From Siphonodentalium dalli (taxonomy: Eukaryota; Mollusca; Scaphopoda; Gadilida; Siphonodentaliidae): a stretch of DNA of 64,000 nucleotides. The DNA is taken from positions 136,713,990 through 136,777,989 of the forward strand of contig CP136067.1 in assembly GCA_032622095.1 (NCBI GenBank), read 5' to 3'. The stretch's first letter is position 1. The number at the start of each line of letters is the position of its first letter. Shown here one piece after another: positions 1 through 11,741 of the stretch. The notes under the pieces are model-generated. The model saw only the letters and a list, made by a program, of their open reading frames with translations, did no database searches and was not told where the DNA came from. A program made the translations under genes and the position numbers.

Positions 1-192
1 TGGGAACACATTCTTGATGAGGTTGGTCTCTCGACCTTTCTGTACATATATTCTAGAGATGATATGTCTCTGTTAGCCCTGCTTCTGGGTGGTGAGCCAA
101 TTAACTCACCCGCCGAACTTGACAACAACATAGAAACTATAATTCTCGACATGGCTAACTTCATTTATGGGATGTGTCATCTGATCCAGTAA
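1..192 (+). CDS. C-terminal end of an unidentified protein, possibly a LINE ORF
   Basis: Frame 1 is open from the first base to TAA at 190-192, giving 63 residues with no start in the window. The segment contains a hydrophobic LLALLLGG run, a Pro/Asn/Ser turn, then an amphipathic tail ending ANFIYGMCHLIQ. The layout (a short acidic helix, LLGG, then a basic-poor helical end) resembles the last residues of many CR1-like or L1-like LINE ORFs. A short AT-rich region with AATAAA (209-214) follows, as a 3' UTR would. The stretch is short, so the family call is an inference. It could also be the last exon of a host gene lying to the left. Confidence 0.4.
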   Translation, partial: WEHILDEVGLSTFLYIYSRDDMSLLALLLGGEPINSPAELDNNIETIILDMANFIYGMCHLIQ

Positions 193-397
193 CAATTACT
201 TTGTGTAAATAAATTATTGTTTGCGCATAAAACAAAATCGCATTCACATGGACGGGTCTCTTCAAGATATGACGCACACGATCAGCCACGCAACGGTTCT
301 GTTTTCATAATTATCTCCATTTGCTGTATAATATATATATTTCCATGTATGTATATATTCTTCTCCTACAAGGAGGTATACAATAAAATATATGAGA

Positions 398-554
398 CTG
401 CGTCCAGTTACCACATAAGGTAACATAAGGTAATTTAATCATGTACCTGCTCTGCCACCCCTGTAGACGAAAATGATGATCTGGACAAAGAGGCGCGAGC
501 CTGCGTCCAGTTACCACATAAGGTAACATAATGTATAATGTAACGTAAGGTAAA
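398..554 (+). repeat. Short direct repeats of a TTACCACATAAGGTAACATA motif
   Basis: The motif CTGCGTCCAGTTACCACATA occurs at 398-417 and again at 501-520. Both copies continue into degenerate aggtaacataa(g/t)g units, three to four in all. The 70 bases between them are unrelated. The origin is unknown. Confidence 0.6.
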
Positions 555-1741
555 TAAACATACAATTAATTACCCAGGAAAAATTCCATAATTGTAAGAA
601 ACGCAAAGGAAAATCGGCGACAAAGTCACTTAACTCGTGAAATTTGAGTTGGGATCTTCACCTACACTGAAGTACAGTATTAAGAAACAGGAAATAACAC
701 AGAAATATGTTCCCTGTTTTATTTTTTCGATTTTATAAGGTTCCCTGTCAAAACTTCAAAAAGTTCCCAGGTTTTATACTGGTGTAATATGATCTCTACG
801 GGCGTTAGCCAGAGTAGTGATTCGTGACATGATCTAATATGGCCCAAAACGATTTTTTGGAAAGTACATATTTTTCCCCATCACATTGATGGACAGTATC
901 AAAATTGGTAGGTTTTCCCCATAGTTATCAGTAACTGTTATTGTCATTCTTGGGGGTCGATACTATACACTCTAGAATATCGTATACATACTGTCAAGAC
1001 GAAATATAAAAATCTAGGGGTTAGGGGGGCAAACTTGGGCTTGTTGTTTAACCCCTTTCCATGTTCATTTATACAAAATTGTCAAAACTTTTGTTAAATG
1101 TTCATATATGTTACATGTATTAGGATTGGAACAAAATATGTTTACATCAAATATTAAAATCTGAATAAATAAAGGTTGTCTATACGTAAATGACAATACA
1201 TACCCGCAGTCCTAACGGTATATTGTCCATGCAGATTGGTGTTGATAATAAGAAAACAAGAAAACAACACAGGCAGAGTTAATATTAAAAACAACTTATT
1301 CCGTAGTTTCATTCTCGTAAAAGAGAGTCCTATTAGAAATGCATACAAACATCGTCACGTTAAAATGCACGCTAAATTGATTCCCTTTGATTAGTATGCC
1401 TGTTGAACATAACACAACTCGTCCTCTACACGTGAAGACAGCGATAGAGTTAAATGCGGGCCGGCTCATGCATTCACACCGGTAACGTTGTAGCTCTATT
1501 GTCATGTGATCACGCACGCCCGATTGTCCATGAACAGCCGTTAAAAACGCTAACACGAAATCTGTAACCACAGGAGACTTTCTGAAGAAATATTCTGTCG
1601 GCATGTTACCGCGATATAACATTCAGCAACACAACTATCTTAAGAAATGTGTGCTTAAGAAATAACCGCGGATGTTTACATTCAGTCAATATATAGTTTA
1701 TTACTCATTAATCACACATCGTATGCTATATAAAAGAAAAC
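555..1741. other. AT-rich stretch with no recognised gene
   Basis: Six-frame reading gives only short open frames (up to 108 residues on the minus strand at 1296-1622) with no domain I recognise and no repeat partner elsewhere in the window. It appears to be unique, non-coding DNA. Confidence 0.5.
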
Positions 1742-2640
1742 ACTTATATAGATAGACCGATATTCATCATATATGCATCCATGTATACGGAAGACATGAT
1801 TCTATTCAACCATTACATGATCAACTGTTGAATTTATGCTCCTGCATTGTTGATGATGCCATATTTTACTGACCTTCCCAGGGGGGGGGGTCGGAAAAAA
1901 TGTTCAAACACGTATGTTGATTTTTTCCTTTCGACCATTGTAGGGACCCACCCACCCCCGCGTCCAAATGTTTTTACGTTTTCGGCAGTTTTTTTCCGAC
2001 CATTTTTGGACACCCACCCTGTGAGTTGCGGAAAAAATTGCTTGTTGGTCCCATCGACCACCCACCCACGCCGGCATACGTGCCCGGAAAAAAAAATGTT
2101 TCCTCCCCCTGTTATTCTAAGGTGTTTAAGCCAAACTCATTGCAAAAACCTTTAAAAAAAATAATTGAGTTGCGGAAAAAAATGTTTGTTGGTCCCATCG
2201 ATCACCCACCCACCCCGGCATACGTGCACGGAAAATCCCCCCCTGAACTTCCCAGACATATTTTAACAGAGAATCTAGTAAGAATAAAGGGGGTTATTTA
2301 TGTCAACTTACAAGCAGTGTTCGAGCTGCCGCTTGCCAAATTTGCCGATGGCAAAAATAAGGAAATACTTATATAGACAGACCGCGATATTCAGCATATA
2401 TGCATGCAGGTATACGCGGAGACATTATTCTATTCAACCATTACATGATGATGAACTGTTGAATGTATGCTGTTACATTTTTGTTATGCTGTTGCATTGA
2501 TGATGATATATTTTATTGAACTTCCCAGACATATTTTAACAGAGAACATAGGAAGAACAAAGGGGATTATATCAACTTACATGCAGGGGGTTCCCGCTTC
2601 AGCTTGCCAAATTTGCCAATGGCAAAAATTATTTTCATTT
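1742..2640 (+). repeat. Composite dispersed repeat with internal direct duplications
   Basis: A 140-160 bp block beginning acttatataga(t/c)agaccg occurs at 1742-1881 and again at 2367-2528. A second block starting acttcccagacatatttta occurs at 2245-2366 and 2519-2640. Between the first pair lies a G/A-rich section (about 1870-2240) with repeated 'tgcggaaaaaa', 'cccatcga(c/t)cacccaccca' and 'ccggcatacgtgc' modules. The same section recurs in the opposite orientation at about 47275-47835. It is a dispersed element, and its overlapping open frames are by-products of the repeats. Confidence 0.7.
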
Positions 2641-2798
2641 GACAAAACAAAAATTAATTTGGAAAAACTTTTGGCAAGTGGGTTTTTAAATTATGTGACG
2701 TGAGCTATCTAGTCATAAATCATCACCGAAGGTTGGATTATCCGTTGCGTGTAACGAATTACAGAAAATATGAAGGGAAGCCCGAACAACAAATATAT

Positions 2799-3050
2799 CA
2801 ATTGATTGATTGGTTGGGGTTTAATGTCGTTTTCAGCAACTAAGGCCATATCAGGACATTGCCAGTTGCAGTGGTGGAGGAAATGCGCACACTATACGGC
2901 TAATCTAACAGTTATTTCAATGGCTGATAAACTCGACGACCATCCACGATGGAAACATATGGATTTGATCCCTTATCGCCAGTGCTGGAGGGCGAAACGG
3001 CTTGGAGTTTATCCTAACCGAATGAGCCACCGAGGCCGCCCAGAAAATAT
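2799..3050 (+). repeat. SINE-like dispersed repeat
   Basis: It begins ttgattgattggttggggtt, followed by taatgtcgttttcagcaact. It runs through 'cgctagtgctggagg'-type text to 'gagccaccgaggccgcccag'. A head that reads like 'ggtttaacgtc...ttcagca' followed by a GC-rich end is a common interspersed repeat of molluscs. That recognition is from memory and only moderately secure. No second copy exists in this window. The 84-residue open frame across it is not a gene. Confidence 0.4.
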
Positions 3051-3293
3051 ATCAATATAGCGATCATCAGTGATATGTCTAAAATGATGCATGTATGTAA
3101 TCTTCTTCAGTTTTTTTTGTTCACAAAACGGTAATACCAGCAACATTCCTTCTGTCAATATCACACTGTCACCGAACAGTTAATCAACCGTGGTTAAAAT
3201 AAGACAGTCAGAAAAAAGAGATGATCTGTATTTTGTTTATTGACGTTGGTACATGTATAAGTAACTGTTTTTATTAATCAGCTATAGGTTATC

Positions 3294-3404
3294 GGCCGCA
3301 ATAAGTAGAACGCTGCCCGCGTCACAAGTAACACAAAGTCGGCCAGTAAGTAGAAAATGCGGCCAATAAGTAACAAAAAGTCGGCCAATAAGTAGAAAAC
3401 GCGG
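3294..3404 (+). repeat. Degenerate 27-bp tandem repeat
   Basis: Four to five head-to-tail units of the type gcggccaataagtagaaaa / gtcggccagtaagtagaaaa. The rest of 3060-3741 shows nothing I can name. Confidence 0.65.
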
Positions 3405-3741
3405 TCAGGGTAACGTAAATGACGTCATACAAAATTAGCTCGATCGGCAAAGAATATTGGGTCAACGGAAAATAGATTGCAGTTGATTTCGGATGAATTA
3501 CGGACAGTCACTGTTTTTGGGAGTAAATATACATGTACGTGGATGAACTACACACGTATCCGTATCAATATCATTCCCAGTGGAAACAGACAGTACTGTG
3601 AAATCGCTGCAAGTTCTTCACAAAGTTCACAAGAATAAAAATTGTTGGAATAATTGTTAATTTAATAAAACACACATATCTATGTTAATACATTCAAACC
3701 TGAGAAACTATTATTGCCATTGTTGCTAATTAATAAAATAC

Positions 3742-3881
3742 TTATTAATTGGTTGTTTCCACATTGACCGAGTTATGATGAGACCTCGGTCTGTCGTATT
3801 AGCATTCGGCCTGCGGCCTCAGACCAATACGACAGACCTCGGCCTCATAACTCGGCCAATATGGAAACAACCAATTAATAA
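3742..3881. mobile_element. 140-bp hairpin MITE-like palindrome
   Basis: Arms of about 68 bp, starting ttattaattggttgtttcca, face each other across a few bases near 3811. They are roughly 85% identical by eye. Such a near-complete palindrome with no coding capacity is typical of foldback MITEs. No clear target duplication can be delimited because the ends lie in AT-rich DNA. Confidence 0.6.
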
Positions 3882-3989
3882 CACAGTTACAGTGATAAGC
3901 GCTGAATGTAGATAACGTCACTTTGTACGAAACAGAAAAGGGAAATTATAAATTTGTGTTTACAGTATAAAACCCCTTTGTGTGGACGA

Positions 3990-4395
3990 CGATTATGACC
4001 GATGACAAGTTAGTTGACAACAATGATATAATGATGACGACATGCAACAATGATGGAGGACGATTGCCACGACAATGATGACGACGAGGATGCATGACTT
4101 TGATAATGGTGATGACGACGAGGAAGACCAGGATTCATGACTTTGATAATGGTGATGACGACGTTGAGGATGATGCGAGGGCGATGGCGATGATGACGAT
4201 GATAACGAGGTCGACAACGACAATACTGGATGACGACGAGGATGATGAGGAAGATGTGGAAGACGACGATGACGACGACGATGACGACGAAGATGATGAT
4301 GATGACGATTATGATTATGATGATGATGGTAGTGGTATTGGTGGTGATGATGGTGGTGATAGGATGGTGATGTTGATGATGATTATTATTACACA
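3990..4395 (+). repeat. (GAT/GAC)n trinucleotide-rich tract
   Basis: Irregular gatgacgac repeats fill the tract. They create an Asp-rich open frame on the plus strand and Ser/His/Ile-rich frames on the minus strand. Microsatellite expansion explains all of them, so no gene is called. A (TCTG)n tract follows at about 4483-4509. Confidence 0.75.
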
Positions 4396-4459
4396 AACAA
4401 AGGACCCCGAATTCGATGGCCAAATATCACTTTATGTACACATACTGCGTGCAGTAAAT

Positions 4460-7400
4460 CTATATCTATATTTGCGAATATCTGTCTGTCTGTCTGTCTG
4501 TCTGTCTGTGTTCTATAGAAATTCACAGGGGCCATCTAGATGATGCCAAAGGTGTCTACTAGGAATAGCTTTTTACGAGAAAGATAATGGTCGGGGTTAG
4601 AATTTTCTAAAGTGACGCCGTTGTTGTCAGGGGCAGAAAAGGGGGAGGGGCAGAAAAAAAAAATGTCGCCGATTGTCACTAAACTTATATATACTGATCC
4701 CCATGATATGAGGAATCTAATGGTGTGGTTTAAATATGGCAAAAGTCGCGCAGTTTGCGTCAGGGGTGTCCGGAAGGGGGAGGGGCAGATTTGTTTTCTG
4801 TCGCCGATTTCCACCAAACTTATATATAATCATCTCCATGATATGAAAAAACCAACGGTGTGGTTTAAAAGTGGCGTCGTTCGAGTCAGGGGTGCACGGA
4901 AGGGGAGAGGGGCACCAAAAATTGACAAACTAATTTTAGCGCCGATCTCCACCAAATTGATATATATTCTTCTTCATGATATAAGGAATCTAATTGTGCG
5001 ATTTAACAACGCCAAACCCATGATATGAAAAAACCAACGGTGTGGTTTAAAAGTGGCGTCGTTCGAGTCAGGGATTCACGGAAGGGGAGAGGGGCACCAA
5101 ACTTGAAAAACTAATTTTAGCGCCAATCACCACCAAATTGATATATATATTCTTCTTCATTATACAAGGAATCAAATTGTACGCTTTAACAACGCCAAAT
5201 TGTTGTCTTTTGGTTGAGAGATTGGGAGGGGTGGGCACTAAATTTTATAATAATTGGTTTAGTCGCCGATTGCCACCACACTTATACAAAATCATCCCTA
5301 TGGTATGAGGAGTCTAATGGTGTTGCTTATATCTGTCAAATGTGGCCTCATTCGAGTCAGGGTTGCATTGAAAGGGACAGGGGCACCAAAATTGATGCTC
5401 AATTTTTTTGCGCCAATTTCCACCAAATTGCACGTTCTTATCCAAGATACGACGAATCTAATCGTGTGATTTTAAGACGCCATAGTGGTGCTGTTTGTTT
5501 GTGAGATGGGGTGTGGATTGGCATCAAATTTGATAAAAAAAATTGTTTAGTCGCCGATTATCACCAAACTTATATACAATCATCTCCATGATATCAGGAG
5601 TATAATCGTGTGGTTTAAGGATGTCATAAGTTGGGCCATTCGAGTCAGTGGTGTATAGAGATAAGAGGGACACAACAAATTATATCTATATGTTTAGTGC
5701 CGATTTCCACCAGATTGATACATATTCTTCTCTGTGGTACACCAAATTTGTGCCCTATGGGTGAGAGATATGGGGACCTTAAATTTGATACGAATTTGTA
5801 TACTCGCCAATTTTCACCAATTTCATATATATGCATCTCTAATCTCTAATGAGTCTTAGTGTGTGCAACCTGAGACTGAAATAGGGACGGGAGGGTCACC
5901 AAGACTGATACCAAATATTTGTAGTACTAATTACCATCAAATTCAGACACGTTCTTCTCAAATGATACAAGAAATAAAATCGTGCTGTCTGTCTGTCTGC
6001 CGTTCTGTCTGTCTGTGTGCGTTCTATATATAACTTTACGGGTACAATCGAGATGACACCAAGGCGTTCTAAGATGGGTAACTGTTTACAAGGAAGATAA
6101 CGGTGAGGGTAAAAAATTTCTAAAATGACGCTGTTGGTGTCAGGGGAAGAAAAGGGGGAGGTCGGCAAAATTAAAAATATATCGTGAAATAGTTTTGTCG
6201 CCGATTTCCACCAAAGAATACATAATCACTTTCGCAATATGGCGTTGTTCGAGTCAGCGTTGCATCAACAATTGATTTAATAAACTATTTGATATATTAT
6301 TCTTCTCTATGATACGAGGAATATCATCGTGTGATTTAAAGACGTCAAATTGGTGTCGGTTGGGTGAGAGATATGGGTCATAACTATTCTCAGAATTTGT
6401 TTAGTTGCTGATTACACCAAACATATATATAATCATCGCCAGTATATTATGCATCCATGAGTCTAATGGGAGTGGTTTAAATATGCCAAAAGAGGCAAAC
6501 GCTGGTACAAGTTTATTTGGCACCAATTTCCACCGAATTCATACACGTTTTTCTCCAATGATATACCATGAATTAAATCAAATTTATTGTCGTTTGCGTC
6601 GTGGATGGCGAGAGGATATGCACTTTCATTGATAAGATTGCTATTCGCCCTTATCCACATATAAGTTATATACAGTCACCCAGGCCATATCCATATATCA
6701 TTTTAAGTAGTTTTGGACGTTCACATTTCACAATCCCGACATATGGTGACCCACTTAAGTCACTTGAACAATTATATCTTCTTAACTGTCATATTTATAT
6801 GGGAATATCAGTCAGGGCATTCACGAAATGAGCTAGCAAAAAGAGATTCATAGAAGAAGCATTAAACGTATATTTATCATTCTATTGAAGAGATACATAT
6901 ATTCGTGCAAACTGAGAGACCCCGAACCGTCAGAGGATTGCATATATATTATAATAAAATTGAATCTGTTCCATTCAACACAGTTTCCACAAAAAAGTTA
7001 CAATTTGTCAAGAGATATGGAAGGCCTGTTCAAAAATATTGGTCACAGTGTGCAATCAAATATAGTTTCTTCTGATATACAAGAAAATGCAGTTAGTAGC
7101 ATAAGACTTTTCAGGATCCTCCCAATACTGTACATCAGACAAGGGTTTTATAACAGATTCCTCGACTGACATAAACAACTCAAAATCTCGCTCTGTGTCT
7201 GGCACATGTAGCTAATATTTGTGCGCATCAACATTTCGTTTAAACAGAGAATATTTAGCCATATATAGCACCATGAACAGAGGAGCACCTGGAATTGTTT
7301 TTGAAACATCTGTAGATAACCAGGTGTCCTCGAGAACTTAGTTCAACCCACTAAATTGTTTGATACATCTTAATATTTAAAACCCAATTATCATCTTTTA

Positions 7401-7715
7401 TCGAACTAATGTGTTTGTGATGTTCGTGTATCATATTATAACGTATAATGTATACGCAGTTGTATAAAAATACATACTTCATTATTGTTGGAACAGATTA
7501 ATCGCGACAAACAGAATGACAATTGACAAGGTGAGCCACTACTTATCCATGACTGTAATAATCATGTTTTATGATGCTATTTGAATATACCATTTATGAG
7601 AAAACGTGTAACACTTTTAAGCAAAAGCATTCTCTATCCCCAACAAATATCCACAGCATACAGAGGGTTTCTCATCGCATTAACCTGAGCAACGCCGGGT
7701 AACCCTGCTAGTATG
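4460..7715 (-). mobile_element. Modular repeat element on the minus strand with a long degenerate core array
   Basis: Read on the minus strand, a head 'actagcagggttacccggcg' starts near 7707. This is the same head class as in the clusters at 32.8-36.7 kb and 49.4-53.3 kb. A degenerate tandem array lies at about 4560-6660, with period about 120-190 bp. Its recurring phrases on the plus strand are 'cgccgattt(c)caccaaa', 'tatatataatcatctccatg' and 'gagtcaggg'. A (CAGA)n microsatellite and an AT-rich tail follow near 4460-4510. A second (TCTG)n block with the same flank at 5985-6060 suggests two elements nested or joined. Head, array, microsatellite and tail are visible, but their union into one element is an inference. 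There is no protein-coding capacity. Confidence 0.4.
6661..7637. other. Unassigned AT-rich DNA
   Basis: No gene, RNA or repeat partner is seen. It may be the interior of the modular element whose head lies near 7707. Confidence 0.4.
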
Positions 7716-8021
7716 TTATATAACCTGATACAACTCTATGTTTTGTGCATAATAACACTATTGAGTTATCAATAAAACATCTGCTTCGTGGTGTTGTAAC
7801 AATGCCCATTACTGGCTACACTATATATCACGTATTTATCTCGGTGTTTTATGACCAGCTTGTAAAAGACAATAGATTAATCAGTCGAATTGTGAATGGC
7901 GAGAGACAATAGGTTAATTAGTCGAATATGAATGGCCAGCGACGGATTAATTTGTGGCTCTGCTTTGTTGGTAACTAAGATACAGGACGAAATAATATGT
8001 ATGTTATTTATGTTTTTATGA

Positions 8022-8481
8022 CATATGTGACCAGCCATATCAAATCCAGTCGTAAGTCGGGATTTTTTTTACCCTGTGCCAATGCATTCTCTTATATATG
8101 CGAGTCGACCATAGGTCGCCTCGCATATATAAGAGAATGCATAGGCCTAACAATTTTTTTTAAATAAATGTTTCTTACAATTTTTAGGACATAAAATAAA
8201 AAACATCCATTACCCTACAGGGAGCCCCATACATATGTAGAAGCATATAGAAGAGTGTCGTCTGCTCATGTTTGTCTGGGGCTCTGTATGGGTAAAATTA
8301 TAAAATTGTTAAAAAATACAAGAACAAATTATTAAAATTGTAAAAAATTGTTAGGTCAATGCATTCTCTTATATATGCGAAGCGACCTGTGGTCGACTCG
8401 CATATATAAGAGAATGCATTGGCACAAGGTTAAAAAATCCCGACTTACGACTGGATTTGATATGGCGGGTCACACATATAC
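8022..8481. mobile_element. 460-bp MITE with long outer terminal inverted repeats and nested palindromes
   Basis: The outer arms are inverted copies of 'gccatatcaaatccagtcgt' followed by 'aagtcgggattttt' (about 8022-8069 and 8436-8481). Inside each arm sits a second palindrome: 'ccaatgcattctcttatata', then tgcgag, a short spacer, and the reverse complement (8080-8144 and 8356-8422). The centre, 8208-8292, contains 'gagccccataca' facing 'ggggctctgtatggg'. The inner palindromes also occur at 11493-11721 and 45241-45436 within different outer ends. There is no coding capacity. Confidence 0.7.
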
Positions 8482-8841
8482 TTGTAGTTTGATAACTGTC
8501 TATCAACACTAAACGTAATTTCCTGGTATCTCTTATATATTTATTATATGACTATGACTATTCTTCCCTTCATACCATTATTGTTTGACGATCTAATCCA
8601 AATCGTCGGATCACACTGAGTGAGATTTCCCCGGATCAAATCAGATCACACTCCTACGGAAATTGCCGAGATGTGCCGAATTAGCTGTGACGACGACGAA
8701 CTATTTATCGGTTTAAAATAGACCATGGTAAGAAAATTGAACTGCTGAAGTGAGAAACAAAATCTGTTATTAAATGGTTATTATCGTAAGCTTGGCGTCA
8801 TATAATAAACCTTTTATCACAGCAGTGAGTCGATATGCATG

Positions 8842-8944
8842 TGTCGTCGTATCACGTCTCGTTGAGGTGGGCAGATTGCGGGATCAAACTCGCTGCCTGT
8901 GACAACTCGTTTGATCCGGCAATCTGCCCACCTCAACTACGACA
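8842..8944. repeat. 103-bp hairpin
   Basis: The stem pairs gttgaggtgggcagattgc (8861-8879) with its near-exact complement at 8918-8937, extended outward by tgtcgt/tacgaca and inward by gatcaaac/gtttgatc. It is probably a small foldback element. The rest of 8482-9310 shows no gene. Confidence 0.6.
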
Positions 8945-9310
8945 CTTATTGCTACTCTAATATATATTAGTAATACCAGCTTGCTGGTTGGAGAAACTCA
9001 GACCGATTATTAGTAATGCATGCATGGTAGAACATAAGAATAGTGATTTACCATAATCAATCGAGTCGAAGACGAGATCTATTCTTGAAAAGAACTTTTC
9101 GCACGCTCTCAGGCTGATCGGATGAGAGCACAATAGAGGATAGGACTTAACAAAAGCCCCTAAGCATGTTGCCCAGCCTTTTTTTGAACATGTTATAATT
9201 ATATGTTATCATCATCATCATTTATCTCGGAACAAGTCATTTGACTTTTAGTTCCGGTATAATTGAATAAATTAATGTATTTGCATAATATGCATATTAG
9301 TGTGAGTATA

Positions 9311-9830
9311 TCAATTGACGTATTCGTAATCATACTTCAAGTTATAGAAGTAAGCGTCTATGTTAGTCTTAAATTCATCCAGATATCTTAGTTCGGCGAT
9401 ATGGTCTGGCAGACTATTCCAAGACGAAACCACACGCTGCGTGAAGAAGTATTTTCCAACATTCTTGTTGAACTTTTGTCTGCTATTACTTGTTGTTGTG
9501 TATGGATACATTTGAAAAAGGCAACTGGTGTCCAGATTGTAATGTCCATTTAGCATCTTATATGTCTCGATTAAATCTCCCCTGAATCTGCGATATTTAA
9601 CTGACATCAGGTTAGTTTAATTAGTCTCTTTCGATACTCTAATTTTCTGAATTGGGGAACAATTTTAGTTGCTCTCCGTTGCACTTGTTCTAATGTGATG
9701 CATTTATATTGCAGGTGTGGATCCCATGCCGTATTGCAGTACTCTATTATTGGTCGAATCATGCTGACATAGATTTATATCTAGATTGCCCTAAATGTGT
9801 CTGGGTTGAGTGTTGTAAATGTTCTCCTTA
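9311..9830 (-). pseudogene. Non-LTR retrotransposon fragment: reverse transcriptase C-terminus
   Basis: On the minus strand a 98-residue open frame (9607 down to 9311) reads SVKYRRFRGDLIETYKML, then QKFNKNVGKYFFTQRVV and SSWNSLPDHIAEL. This is the standard end of CR1/Jockey-type LINE polyproteins. Upstream in a shifted frame (about 9830-9610) I read MIRPIIEYCNTAWDPHLQY and LEQVQRRATKIVPQF, the preceding thumb segment, and the reading is broken by an earlier stop. It is a 5'-truncated, inactive copy. No endonuclease, no catalytic YxDD and no poly(A) tail are present. Confidence 0.8.
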
Positions 9831-10724
9831 TAATACCAAGGGTCTTATATTTGATTTATGTGAATATCAAATTTAAGTGTATCATCAACATTCACTCCTA
9901 TAGGTCTTTTTCGCACGTGCTTACTATGTCGTGTATGTATTGTTTATAATTTTGTTCTGTTTAGTTCAAATAAAATATACAGATCTATATAGATCTCAAA
10001 CGCCATGATGTTCACTGGTTTAATAATTAATATGGTTGAAGAATTTAATTCATGTTTAAAGCTATCGCACTACCAATGCGCCATGTTAAATCTCCTTCGA
10101 ATAGAACTGGCACAACGGCGCATGCGGTATTTGATTATTGAAAATAGCTGCCTCAGATGAATGTATTTATCGCCTTGATGAGTACTGATATCCACTATTC
10201 AAAACATAATTTCGTAAAGCGAATGTTCCCTCAATAGTGATCATATCTATCTCCCACAACGATACATTTAATGGAAATTCCGGCTCATCTCCGATTTTAT
10301 CATAAATAATAGACACTTGTTGACGTTACATGTAGGTATATAGTTCGTTTGCGGCACAATTATCAGTCATTGGAGGCGGGAATGCGAGTATCGATAGCAA
10401 AATATATGTTAGGTTAACCTTAAAATTGTTTACCCTATAGTGCTGTTCCAAAATATACTATCCGTGGTGGCGTGTGGGTACCCATCATAATTTCGGTATC
10501 AAAGCCGCGGATTGATTCTGCAATAAGATGTCACCAAAACGGAGTTTGGATGTCAATTATACGGATGATATATTTCGCATTTTGACTGTTTCTGTTAGAG
10601 AAAATATCCACATTATCTGCCTGGCAGGTTGTTGTTGTTGTTGTTGTGTTTCGGAGGATAGTGCATATGCAAGGGCCTATTCGTGTATGTTTGTTTGTGT
10701 GTTTATGTAATATATGCTATTATT
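9831..10724. other. Unassigned DNA
   Basis: The first part may still be decayed LINE sequence belonging to the minus-strand fragment at 9311-9830. The remainder shows only short frames, including a Cys run at about 10628-10648 produced by a (TTG)n tract. Confidence 0.4.
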
Positions 10725-10847
10725 TAAGAAATGAATGTAGTGCGGGTGTGTGTTATTGTGGGATACAATAACATACACCAAATGTGCCCCAACGAACACA
10801 GCGCCGTATCTCACACTAGCACACACAGCCACTACATTCATTTCTTA
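10725..10847. mobile_element. 123-bp MITE-like element with 18-bp inverted ends
   Basis: taagaaatgaatgtagtg at 10725-10742 is exactly mirrored by cactacattcatttctta at 10830-10847. The interior contains a second weak inversion (gtgtgttattg / caataacatacac). It is small and non-coding. No target duplication is obvious. Confidence 0.6.
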
Positions 10848-11350
10848 TATTTATATAGATTTTGATGATTTATTCACATCAAAAAGCTCAGTGTATTCTT
10901 ATTTATTTTCACAAAATCTGCCGAGAATTCGAGACTAGCCCATGCAGCACATTAAGTCAGCCCAATATAAGATTTACACACTCTTAGAAACAATAACGTG
11001 ATCGATATAAATAACAGGCTTCAGATGCAATTCAGCTGAACTTTGGAAAGCACGCCCAACTATTCTACTGACCGCGTTTAGTGACTAGTTCAGATTAGGT
11101 CAATAGTTTGTAACTTCCTGTTCGTGTTACATACTGTGCATAATTGGGAAGTAAAGTTGGTGACCCAATCGGCAGTTGACCAATCACCAATCAGGATTTA
11201 GTGCAACACGGACGGGCTATGTAAATATATATGTGTACATAACACTCATGACAGTATAAATTTGTGACAGCATAAATAAGTTTGTTGTATATAGCAGCCA
11301 TATATACACTGAGTAATGGAGTGTTCTCAAGAATGACTTTGGGTTCTTAA
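10848..11350. other. Unassigned DNA
   Basis: No coding frame, repeat partner or RNA gene is recognised. Confidence 0.4.
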
Positions 11351-11741
11351 CCCTTTACCCAACAAACCGGCCAGAACCGGCCAAATAAAGCTTCAACAGC
11401 CTAAAATATCTTCGGTCTGTCTCAATAGAACCATACACATATGGATATCATTGGAACCGGCTCCTTGACCACATTGTGATAGTTACAGTTAGCCCTGTGC
11501 CAATGCATTATCTTATATATGCGAGTCGACCATAGGTCGCCTCGCATATATAAGAGAATGCATTGGCCTAAAAAAATTCTTTTTTTAACACTTTTTACCA
11601 TTTTTTCTTACATTCTTTAACAATTTTATAATTTTTAATGTGTTAAGCCAATGCATTCTCTTATATATGCGAGGCGACCTATGGTCGACTCGCATATATA
11701 AGAGAATGCATTGGCACAGGGCCCTTCTGTTGGGTAAAGGG
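11351..11741. mobile_element. piggyBac-type MITE flanked by TTAA
   Basis: The element starts CCCTTTACCCAACA and ends TGTTGGGTAAAGGG, with TTAA on both sides (11347-11350 and 11742-11745). TTAA target duplication with ends beginning CCC is the signature of piggyBac-superfamily elements. This is family knowledge; no transposase is present. About 140 bp of left-arm sequence (with 'accggccagaaccggcc') precedes a nested palindromic module at 11493-11721. A truncated copy in the opposite orientation lies at 45241-45579. Confidence 0.75.
11493..11721. repeat. Nested palindromic module shared by several MITEs
   Basis: It runs from 'ccctgtgccaatgcatt' to 'aatgcattggcacaggg'. Each end is itself a hairpin of about 70 bp around gcgagtcgaccataggtcgc. 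The AT-rich centre reads aaaaattctttttttaacac. The same ends appear at 8071-8438, 45241-45436 and, diverged, at 48815-48953. It may have been an independent element that landed inside other MITEs. Confidence 0.65.

Noticed and set aside
4094-4543. Open frame for a 149-residue Asp-rich protein
   Set aside because: The frame is created by (GAT/GAC)n and (TCTG)n repeats. Other frames are equally open and no start context or splice signals support it.
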